From: RGIG5612 sp045600845
Lineage (GTDB): Bacteria; Bacillota; Clostridia; Lachnospirales; Lachnospiraceae
DNA: 5,597 nucleotides
Assembly: GCA_045600845.1 (NCBI GenBank)
Contig: JAZRYR010000023.1
Location: 1-5,597 of the forward strand
Reading direction: 5' to 3'
A program made the position numbers and the translations under genes. Shown here one piece after another: positions 1 to 5,597 of this stretch. The first letter of the stretch is position 1. Each line of letters begins with the position of its first letter. The notes under the pieces were generated by a model. That model searched no databases and had not been told where the DNA came from. It saw only the letters and a program-made list of their open reading frames with translations.

Positions 1-9
1 GATTGCAAT

Positions 10-67
10 GAAATAAGACGGTTTTTGATCAAAATCCTGCGAAATTATAGAAATAAACCGTTTTTTT
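10..67 (-). promoter_or_regulatory. Possible promoter/operator of a leftward gene outside the window
   Basis: The first 201 bases hold no coding region I can support and are strongly AT-rich with A/T tracts. On the minus strand a perfect TATAAT lies at 49-44, with A-rich DNA upstream but no convincing -35 at the right distance. Just downstream of where transcription would start is the perfect 12-base palindrome TTTTGATCAAAA (23-34). A near-identical direct repeat flanks both: GAAATAAGACGGTTTTT (10-26) and GAAATAAACCGTTTTTTT (50-67) on the plus strand. The arrangement resembles a regulated promoter facing left, but the gene it would serve is not visible and no regulator can be named. Confidence 0.25.
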
Positions 68-171
68 CATGGTTATATCATGCCAAACCGAATTTTTTTT
101 GTTGTTTTTTTCAGAGCAAGTCTTCCAAATGGCTTATTTACTGAAAAATTCCTCAAATTCTGGATTGATGA

Positions 172-188
172 GCCAAGAATATCTCGGC
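172..188 (-). terminator. Weak hairpin after the reductase gene
   Basis: Fourteen bases beyond the reductase stop, GCCGAG and CTTGGC on the minus strand can pair over six positions (one G-U) around a five-base loop, ATATT. There is no U tract after it (the next bases are TCATC), so it is not a standard intrinsic terminator. It may only protect the 3' end or be coincidental. It is the only candidate stop signal I see for this transcript inside the window. Confidence 0.2.
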
Positions 189-201
189 AAATTCCAATTT
201 A

Positions 202-876
202 TCAATCTAACACTTTATATCGTAACCGAATATAGGAATTCTGCAGCACATTGCAGTCTACCAATTCCAGAACTCCTACTCCTGATAACTCGTCTACCGA
301 CTGGAAGGATTTTCCATCAATCAACGTCGGCGTTTCTCTTCCACCGATCAACACCGGCGCGACAACAATATCCACATAGTCAATCAGTTTGTTACGCAGA
401 AATAACTCATTCACGGTACCGCCAGACTGAACCGTCAGTCGTTCACAGCCATATTCTTTTTTTAGCCGGGCAAGGGCCCCTGCCAAGGTTTCTCCATAAA
501 TAATGTGCAGATTATCTTCTTCGACATGAAAAGCCGGATGTTCCTCATTCGAAGTAATCAGTACCATCTGCTGGGACCGTGCGCAGAAATAACGGATGCC
601 ATGCTCCGTCAGATGATGGTTATCTAACAGTACAAAAGACACCGGCATTTTTGCTGGCATCTCCTTTGTGTTCACACCCACTTTTGCCTGTACTCTTCCG
701 GTATTAAAAGACCAAAGGTCCGTCGTCTGCTCAATCTCATAATATTGATGCAGTCCCGTTTCAACGCCGGATATATTTGGCAGATCTTTATCAAAATCCA
801 ATTCATCCGTAGAGCCTGTGCTGATTTTTCCATCCACGGACATTAACATAAATAAAGTCGTTATCGGTCGGTCCAT
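202..876 (-). CDS. RibD C-terminal-like reductase (DHFR-fold family)
   Basis: This is a soluble 224-residue protein matching the RibD C-terminal/dihydrofolate reductase-like domain, which in riboflavin synthesis reduces the ribosylaminopyrimidine intermediate with NADPH. Visible marks are the N-terminal strand TTLFMLMSVDGKIST (6-20), in which S/D-G-K/R-I is the family signature, the nucleotide-binding region LTVQSGGTVNELFLRNKLID (147-166), and the closing VVAPVLIGG segment (171-179). The RibD deaminase domain is missing and no other riboflavin gene is nearby, so it is probably one of the many free-standing paralogues with an unknown substrate rather than RibD itself. The ATG at 876 is supported by GAGG at 890-887, ten bases upstream. 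It starts 43 bases after the end of the acetyltransferase remnant, close enough for co-transcription. The frame is intact. Confidence 0.9.
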   Translation of the reverse strand: MDRPITTLFMLMSVDGKISTGSTDELDFDKDLPNISGVETGLHQYYEIEQTTDLWSFNTGRVQAKVGVNTKEMPAKMPVSFVLLDNHHLTEHGIRYFCARSQQMVLITSNEEHPAFHVEEDNLHIIYGETLAGALARLKKEYGCERLTVQSGGTVNELFLRNKLIDYVDIVVAPVLIGGRETPTLIDGKSFQSVDELSGVGVLELVDCNVLQNSYIRLRYKVLD

Positions 877-919
877 AATTCAAATTCCTCAACTTTTTTC
901 AGCAAACCAATCGTTTGTT

Positions 920-1283
920 TCAAGCATTGTAGTACATATCGTAGACAACGTACCCTCCTCTATCTTTGAGGGATCCGGGATAGGTTTCCATGCACATCTG
1001 ACATCTTCTTGGCTCAGTCATCGGATAATCCGCTGACGGGATAAATCCCATATTCCGAAGACGTTCTAAAACCGATGGTATTATAAAACCGGTAATTTCC
1101 TTCCACCGTAATACCTTTAAATCCCATTTCTTTCACTTTTTCAATGCCAAGCTTTATCATCGCCGATCCAATTCCTTGCCGCAGATGATCGGCGTGAACA
1201 GATACTGATGCCAACATTACGATATCTTTATAATCCTTGTGGGTTTCTGGTCGAATGGCTATTTGTTTCACATTCGTTGTCAT
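920..1283 (-). pseudogene. Degraded GNAT-family N-acetyltransferase (internal deletion and frameshift)
   Basis: The readable frame runs from the ATG at 1283 to a TGA at 1016-1014 and encodes 89 residues, against about 160-170 for related GNAT enzymes, which transfer an acetyl group from acetyl-CoA to an amine. Residues 1-20 (IAIRPETHKDYKD) resemble the first beta strand and helix. They join directly to IVMLASVSVHADHLRQGIGS (21-40), which is motif A: the late beta strand plus the acetyl-CoA loop. The intervening 60 or so residues are absent without loss of frame, with the join near 1226-1220. The FYNTIGF segment (66-72) then matches the later GNAT region. After SGLSDD and the stop, the +1 frame reads MCMETYPGSLKD and then YVVYDMYYNA, ending at a TGA at 922-920. 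This resembles the C-terminal strand of the same family, so a frameshift near 1022-995 is inferred. The first position of the Q/R-x-x-G-x-G motif is Leu34. A working enzyme is unlikely. An alternative reading is a short expressed 89-residue protein or a sequencing error for the frameshift only. Confidence 0.75.
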
Positions 1284-1291
1284 TATGTAAT

Positions 1292-1297
1292 CCCTCC
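1292..1297 (-). promoter_or_regulatory. Ribosome binding site of the acetyltransferase remnant
   Basis: GGAGGG lies eight bases upstream of the ATG at 1283. This supports that ATG over the in-frame TTG at 1301, which lies upstream of the Shine-Dalgarno. The intact initiation region suggests the gene was functional until recently, or that its N-terminal part is still translated. Confidence 0.75.
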
Positions 1298-1305
1298 GCA
1301 AGCTA

Positions 1306-1333
1306 AGAATATGTTGTTTTGCTTTCTTGTAAA
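1306..1333 (-). promoter_or_regulatory. Possible promoter for the acetyltransferase remnant
   Basis: On the minus strand, TTTACA (1333-1328, five of six matches to the -35 consensus) and TATTCT (1311-1306, four of six to the -10) are separated by 16 bases in the gap after the hydrolase stop. Transcription would begin near 1299, leaving only about 16 untranslated bases and almost touching the ribosome binding site. That makes the match doubtful, since AT-rich gaps often contain such hexamers by chance. If it is real, the remnant and the reductase gene could be transcribed independently of the hydrolase. Confidence 0.25.
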
Positions 1334-1370
1334 TCGACCCTTTTCCGATTCTTCCAGTATATATTTTTCC

Positions 1371-1967
1371 CTACTCGTTAAAATCCATCAGAACCGCTCT
1401 GCATGGAGAGCCATCGGTTCCGGTCAGATTCAGTGGTGCACAATTTAAAAGGTATACGCCGGCCGGCACCGATGTCAAACGAATGCCTTCAAGAAGAACG
1501 ATTTCCTTTTGTAAGAGAACTAAATGAACGGCCATCGGTGCATCCTCTGGTCCAATTGTCTGAGATTCGTTTCCAATCAGATCGATTCCTGCTGCTGCAA
1601 AAACAATGGCCGCCTCTAGGGTAACCGTTGCCTTTCCCTTGATGAGTATTTTTTTCCATGCCTGAGAATGAGCATTTCGCGCATGTTCTATTATCCGCTC
1701 GGCATCTGCTCCGTTTACCTCTCCATTATGCGTTTCAACATATGCCGGACCGATAAACCGGGAAAGACAGATCTGGTCAACACCTTTTCCATCTTTGATA
1801 AAATGGCAGGGTGCATCAATGTGCGTGCCATTATGCACACACATTGAAATAGCTGTCAGATTATAGAGATCGCCTTTGTTCATTCGCATAAGTTCTGTTT
1901 TTTCAGGTTTTGGATCACCGGGAAACACCTTACATTCGAATAAAGGTTGGGAAATATCATATATCAT
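1371..1967 (-). CDS. Cyclase-family (kynurenine formamidase-like) metal-dependent hydrolase
   Basis: The protein has 198 residues, near the usual 200-210 for this family, counted from the ATG with a perfect ribosome binding site. The diagnostic metal motif HxGTHxDxPxH is intact as H45-N-G-T-H49-I-D51-A-P-C-H55. A second half-site, H148 and E160, has the twelve-residue spacing seen for the distal His and Glu ligands of bacterial kynurenine formamidase (KynB). The N-terminus (IYDISQPL, then FPGDP at 15-19) is also typical. Family members are soluble enzymes that hydrolyse N-formylkynurenine, isatin or other cyclic or amide substrates, usually with zinc or manganese. No other tryptophan-degradation gene lies nearby, so the substrate cannot be assigned and the symbol kynB is not justified. 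The gene lies immediately after the PFOR terminator and 87 bases upstream of the broken acetyltransferase. I see no damage in the reading frame. Confidence 0.9.
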   Translation of the reverse strand: MIYDISQPLFECKVFPGDPKPEKTELMRMNKGDLYNLTAISMCVHNGTHIDAPCHFIKDGKGVDQICLSRFIGPAYVETHNGEVNGADAERIIEHARNAHSQAWKKILIKGKATVTLEAAIVFAAAGIDLIGNESQTIGPEDAPMAVHLVLLQKEIVLLEGIRLTSVPAGVYLLNCAPLNLTGTDGSPCRAVLMDFNE

Positions 1968-1975
1968 AAACTCTT

Positions 1976-1980
1976 CCTCC
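1976..1980 (-). promoter_or_regulatory. Ribosome binding site fixing the hydrolase start
   Basis: A perfect GGAGG lies eight bases upstream of the ATG at 1967. An in-frame TTG at 1982 would give a start five residues earlier, but it would place this Shine-Dalgarno inside the coding region and the U tract of the terminator directly upstream. The ATG is therefore preferred. Confidence 0.85.
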
Positions 1981-2018
1981 AAAAATCCCTGAAAAGATTT
2001 TTCTCTCCAGGGATTTTT
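1981..2018 (-). terminator. Rho-independent terminator after the PFOR gene
   Basis: Two perfectly complementary 11-base arms (AAAAATCCCTG and CAGGGATTTTT, at 2018-2008 and 1991-1981 on the minus strand) enclose a 16-base A/T-rich loop. The GC-containing CCCTG/CAGGG core is followed by A and five U's in the leftward transcript, and the hairpin begins 32 bases after the PFOR stop codon. This is the standard form of an intrinsic terminator. The arms are symmetrical, so it could also stop rightward transcription, but no rightward gene is visible. The U tract ends at the base before the ribosome binding site of the next gene, so any message from further upstream must pass through this hairpin. Confidence 0.85.
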
Positions 2019-2050
2019 CTCACATCACTTAAAACTTCAAAACATCTGCT

Positions 2051-5000
2051 TTACTGCAGTTCTAATTTCTTATATTTTTCGTATTTCAGTTTTGCTGCTT
2101 CCTCTGCTTCTCCAAAGAGCTTTTCTGCTCGATCCGGGAAGGTTCCCTTCAAGGATTCGTAACGAACTTCTCCGCTTAAGAATTCCTGATAGGAAAGAGT
2201 CGGCTGCGCGCTGTCTACTTTCATTGGATGCTCCAATCTTGGATCATAATGATACAGATTGAAATATCCGCTCTGAACCGCTTTCTTCATCTCCTGCTGT
2301 ACAGCGCACATTCCGGATTTAATTCCGTGAGCCGTACATGGCGTGTAAGCAACGATTACAGAAGGTCCGTCAAATTCTTCGGCTTCTTTTAAGACCTTGA
2401 TCAGCTGGTTTGGATTTGCGCCCATGGCAACCTGCGCCACATATACATTTCCATAGCTCATCATAATTGCGCCTAAGTCTTTCTTGCCGGTGCTCTTGCC
2501 CGCAGATGCAAACTGTGCAACTGCACCAAGAGGAGTCGCTTTCGAGCTCTGGCCGCCGGTGTTGGAATATACTTCTGTATCAATTACGAAGCAGTTAATA
2601 TTCAGTCCCGTTGCTATTACATGGTCTAAACCGCCAAATCCGATATCGTATGCCCAGCCATCGCCGCCATACATCCAGAAGGTCTTCTTTGCCATGTAGT
2701 CTTTATTGTCATAGATTTCATCGATAAGCGCATTTCCTTTGCCAACTTCGCTTTCCAGGAGCTCGATGACAGCGTCTGCAGTTTTTCGGGATTCTTCAAA
2801 GCTGTCAAAGGCTTCGATGAATTTTTCGCAGGCTTCTTTCAGCTCCGCATTTGCATGGTCCACCTGAGAAAGAGTTTCTTCGTTTTTGCAATCTTCCATC
2901 AGTTGAAGGATTCTGGCTTTCTGGGCGTCTCTCTGCTGAGATACGGACAGGTACATACCTAAAGTCAGCTCTGCGTTATTTTCAAATAAGCTGTTGGTCC
3001 ATGCCGGGCCTCTGCCATTTTTATCTTTGGTATAAGGAATCTGCGGCATTGGAGCACCCCAAGCCTGAGAACATCCGGTACCGTTTGCCCAATAGATTCG
3101 GTCGCCGAACAGCTGTGTTAAAAGTTTTGCGTATGGAGTTTCTCCACAGCCTGCACATGCAGCGGAGAATTCTACCAGAGGCTGTTTAAACTGGCTTCCC
3201 TTGATGGAATACAGATTAAATACATCGCCTTTGTCGGAAAGGTTCAGACCATATTCCCAAGCCACTTTATCTTCTTCCTTAAGATTTGCAGGTTCCATGG
3301 TGAGGGCGCCTTCCTTCGGACATACGCTGGCGCAGCTTCCACAGCCGGTACAATCATAAGTAGATACTTTTACGGTAAAGTACAGTCCATCGGCTCCCTT
3401 CGCAGGTACTACGGTGTAGCCTTCCGGAGCATTCTTTACTTCCTCTTCGTTCAAGAGATATGGACGAATGGCTGCATGTGGACAAACAAAAGAGCAAAGG
3501 TTGCACTGAAGGCATTTTTCTGCATCCCAGTTTGGAATATGTACGGCGATTCCTCTCTTCTCATAAGCCGTAAGACCAAATTCAATAACACCATCCTCGC
3601 GGCCGATAAAGGTGCTGACTGGAATATCGTCACCTTTCTGGCGGTTAACCGGGAAGAGAATTTTTCTTACCACTTCCGGAAGATCGGACTCATCTGGAGC
3701 CGGGTCGTCTTCTGCGTTCTTCCAGGAATCCGGAATCTCAACTTTATGAAGAGCGTTTGCTCCGGCATCAATTGCGTCAATATTTCTCTGAATGACTTCT
3801 TCGCCTTTTGCTGCGTAAGAAGTTCTGGCTGCTTTTTTCATTTCGCCTAAAGCTTCCTCTAACGGAATCAGCTTTGTCAGGGCGAAAAATGCAGCCTGAA
3901 GTACGGTATTGGTATGGCTTCCAAGACCTAATTCGTCTGCGATCTTGGTAGCATTAATTGTATAAAACTGAATATCATTCTGGGCAAGCAGTCTTCTGGC
4001 TTTTCCAGGAATGATGGTTTCCAGCTCTTCGTCCGGCAGATCACAGTTCAGCAGGAAAATTCCGCCCGGCTTGATTTCATCTACAATATCAAACTGGCTG
4101 ATAAAGCTCTGATTGTGACATGCTACGAAGTCTGCGGATTTTACATAGTAAGAACCACGGATTGGTTCCGGTGAAAACTTCAGATGAGACTTGGTAACAC
4201 CGAAGGATTTCTTTGCATCATACTGGAAATAGGCCTGAGAATACATATTGGCGCAATCGCCCAGAATCTGAACCGTATTATGGTTTGCACCAACAGTTCC
4301 GTCGCCGCCAAGGCCCCAGAACTTAACCAGCATAATGTTGCCTGGGTTGAAGCCATCCATCTTTGCGTTTTCCAGACTTAAGTGAGTAACATCATCATTA
4401 ATGCCGATAGTGAATCCCTTAATTGGATTCTCCTGGGCAAGGTTATTAAATACCGCTGCAATCTGGGATGGGTCCGTATCTTTGGAGCTCAGTCCATAAC
4501 GTCCGCCGATAACAGAAATCTTGCGGTCGCTTCCCATCAAAGCGGTACAAATGTCTTGGTACAGAGGCTCTCCGGCTGCTCCCGGCTCTTTGGTACGGTC
4601 TAATACCGCAATGCGCTGGGTAGTTTCCGGAAGAGCTTCCAGAAAATGTTTAATAGAAAACGGACGATATAAATGAACCTGTACGTAACCTACTTTACGG
4701 CCCAGGCTGCGAAGCCAGTCGACAACCTCACATACGGTTCCGCTAACGCTGCCCATCGCTACAATAATATCCGTAGCATCTGGATCGCCATAGTAATTAA
4801 ACAGTTCATAATTGCGTCCGCAGATTTTATTTATTTCATGAAGATAATTTTCAACAATGCCCGGAAGGTCATTATAAAAATGATTTGCCGCTTCCCTTGT
4901 CTGGAAAAATACATCATCGTTCTGAACCGTATTGCGCAGACGCGGATGTTCCGGATTTAATGCATACCTGCGGAAGCGCTTTAATGCATCCTTGTCAAGA

Positions 5001-5581
5001 AGAGCCGTAAGTGCCTTTTTATCCGGTGCCTCTATTCTGCAAAGTTCATGTGATGTTCTGAATCCATCAAAGAAATGGATAAAAGGAGTACTTCCCTTAA
5101 GAGCGGAAAGATGTGCCGCTGCTGCAATTTCCGCAGCTTCCTGAACGCTTCCCGAACTCAGCATTGCTATGCCTGTCTGTCTGCAGGCCATTACATCGCT
5201 GTGGTCACCAAAAATACTCATGCCGTGGGTACCCACTGTTCTTGCCGCTACATGAAGAACTGCAGGAAGTCTTTCTCCGACGATTCTGTAAAGTGTTGGA
5301 ATCATCAGCATAAGACCCTGGCTGGAAGTATAAGTTACTGCGAGAGCACCTGTCTGAAGCGCGCCATGAACCGCACCGATTGCACCGGCTTCTGACTGCA
5401 TTTCGATCAGCTTAACCTGCTGTCCGAACATATTCTTTCTGCCCTTTGCACTCCACGCGTCGGTAGCGCCGGCCATAGGTGAAGACGGCGTTATGGGATA
5501 TATCGCCGCTACCTCTGAAAATTCATATGCCATATCCGCAGCGGCAGTATTGCCATCAACGGTAATCATTTCTTTTGCCAT
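2051..5581 (-). CDS. nifJ: Pyruvate:ferredoxin (flavodoxin) oxidoreductase, single-chain
   Basis: This cytoplasmic enzyme oxidises pyruvate with CoA to acetyl-CoA and CO2 and passes the electrons to ferredoxin or flavodoxin. The 1176-residue protein has the complete fused domain order. The N-terminal pyruvate-binding domain carries YPITPSSPM (28-36), with Thr31, Glu64 and Arg114 at the same numbers as the substrate/TPP residues of the Desulfovibrio africanus enzyme. The gamma-like domain contains GLGGDGTVGANHNT (423-436). The ferredoxin domain has two 4Fe-4S motifs, C690/C693/C696/C700 and C744/C747/C750/C754. The TPP domain has GDGWAYDIGFGG (973-984) and YSNTGGQSSK (1005-1014), and the proximal cluster is probably held by C809, C812, C837 and C1082. 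The ATG start is supported by GAGGA at 5593-5589, seven bases upstream. The length is normal for clostridial PFOR, and most of the extra C-terminal domain of the D. africanus enzyme is absent. I see no frameshift or missing key residue. A terminator follows the stop, and the promoter lies beyond the right edge. The symbols por and pfor are also used. Confidence 0.98.
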   Translation of the reverse strand: MAKEMITVDGNTAAADMAYEFSEVAAIYPITPSSPMAGATDAWSAKGRKNMFGQQVKLIEMQSEAGAIGAVHGALQTGALAVTYTSSQGLMLMIPTLYRIVGERLPAVLHVAARTVGTHGMSIFGDHSDVMACRQTGIAMLSSGSVQEAAEIAAAAHLSALKGSTPFIHFFDGFRTSHELCRIEAPDKKALTALLDKDALKRFRRYALNPEHPRLRNTVQNDDVFFQTREAANHFYNDLPGIVENYLHEINKICGRNYELFNYYGDPDATDIIVAMGSVSGTVCEVVDWLRSLGRKVGYVQVHLYRPFSIKHFLEALPETTQRIAVLDRTKEPGAAGEPLYQDICTALMGSDRKISVIGGRYGLSSKDTDPSQIAAVFNNLAQENPIKGFTIGINDDVTHLSLENAKMDGFNPGNIMLVKFWGLGGDGTVGANHNTVQILGDCANMYSQAYFQYDAKKSFGVTKSHLKFSPEPIRGSYYVKSADFVACHNQSFISQFDIVDEIKPGGIFLLNCDLPDEELETIIPGKARRLLAQNDIQFYTINATKIADELGLGSHTNTVLQAAFFALTKLIPLEEALGEMKKAARTSYAAKGEEVIQRNIDAIDAGANALHKVEIPDSWKNAEDDPAPDESDLPEVVRKILFPVNRQKGDDIPVSTFIGREDGVIEFGLTAYEKRGIAVHIPNWDAEKCLQCNLCSFVCPHAAIRPYLLNEEEVKNAPEGYTVVPAKGADGLYFTVKVSTYDCTGCGSCASVCPKEGALTMEPANLKEEDKVAWEYGLNLSDKGDVFNLYSIKGSQFKQPLVEFSAACAGCGETPYAKLLTQLFGDRIYWANGTGCSQAWGAPMPQIPYTKDKNGRGPAWTNSLFENNAELTLGMYLSVSQQRDAQKARILQLMEDCKNEETLSQVDHANAELKEACEKFIEAFDSFEESRKTADAVIELLESEVGKGNALIDEIYDNKDYMAKKTFWMYGGDGWAYDIGFGGLDHVIATGLNINCFVIDTEVYSNTGGQSSKATPLGAVAQFASAGKSTGKKDLGAIMMSYGNVYVAQVAMGANPNQLIKVLKEAEEFDGPSVIVAYTPCTAHGIKSGMCAVQQEMKKAVQSGYFNLYHYDPRLEHPMKVDSAQPTLSYQEFLSGEVRYESLKGTFPDRAEKLFGEAEEAAKLKYEKYKKLELQ

Positions 5582-5597
5582 AAATCAGTCCTCAAGT

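Noticed and set aside
69..503. Plus-strand open frame of 144 codons over the left intergenic region and the 3' part of the reductase gene
   Set aside because: Most of it is antisense to the conserved reductase. The N-terminal part is a translated T-rich tract, and no domain is recognisable.
146..892. An 11-base direct repeat AAATTCCTCAA at 146-156 and 882-892 flanking the reductase gene
   Set aside because: It could suggest insertion of a cassette, but a few exact 11-base matches are expected by chance in a window this size, the motif is AT-rich, and no transposase or inverted ends accompany it.
1371..1982. TTG start at 1982 for the hydrolase, and likewise TTG at 1301 for the acetyltransferase
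   Set aside because: Each lies at or upstream of a strong Shine-Dalgarno that is correctly spaced from a downstream ATG (1967 and 1283), so the longer forms would translate their own ribosome binding sites.
2626..2808. Minus-strand 60-codon frame overlapping PFOR in another phase, and another at 3451-3633
   Set aside because: Out-of-frame readings of PFOR. The true frame carries all the conserved motifs in these segments.
3476..3850. A plus-strand open frame of 124 codons antisense to the PFOR gene, and a similar one at 2851-3189
   Set aside because: Both lie entirely inside a well-conserved gene on the other strand, show no recognisable protein features, and have the uneven composition of antisense frames. 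They are shadows of the PFOR coding sequence.
1..5597. Possible mobile element, CRISPR array, tRNA or riboswitch
   Set aside because: I found no transposase or integrase sequence, no regularly spaced repeats, no cloverleaf-like segment, and no leader long enough for a riboswitch. The only gaps without genes are short.

Overview
The window looks like chromosomal DNA from an obligately anaerobic Firmicute of the class Clostridia. The evidence is a single-chain clostridial-type pyruvate:ferredoxin oxidoreductase (PFOR), strong GGAGG-type ribosome binding sites, and AT-rich intergenic DNA around moderate-GC genes. I cannot assign a genus. All convincing genes lie on the minus strand, so transcription runs from right to left.

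Reading in transcription order: a complete PFOR gene (5581-2051) fills about two thirds of the window, with its ribosome binding site just inside the right edge and its promoter outside the window. A strong rho-independent terminator (2018-1981) follows its stop codon. Directly against the last base of that terminator is the ribosome binding site of a small metal-dependent cyclase/kynurenine-formamidase-like hydrolase (1967-1371). Next is a degraded GNAT acetyltransferase: its start region and acetyl-CoA-binding half are readable (1283-1014), but about 60 central residues appear to be missing and the family C-terminus continues in another frame down to 920. The last gene (876-202) is a free-standing RibD C-terminal-like, DHFR-fold reductase. 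The left 201 bases are an AT-rich gene-free stretch that may carry the promoter/operator of a further leftward gene lying outside the window.

PFOR is core anaerobic energy metabolism: pyruvate to acetyl-CoA plus CO2 plus reduced ferredoxin. The three small genes downstream show no evident pathway link to it or to one another, and the terminator suggests they are largely a separate unit. I found no CRISPR array, tRNA, rRNA, insertion sequence or attachment site. I saw no convincing evidence of a novel multi-gene system. The observations most worth a second look are the doubly damaged acetyltransferase, the terminator abutting the hydrolase ribosome binding site, and the repeat/palindrome cluster at the left edge.
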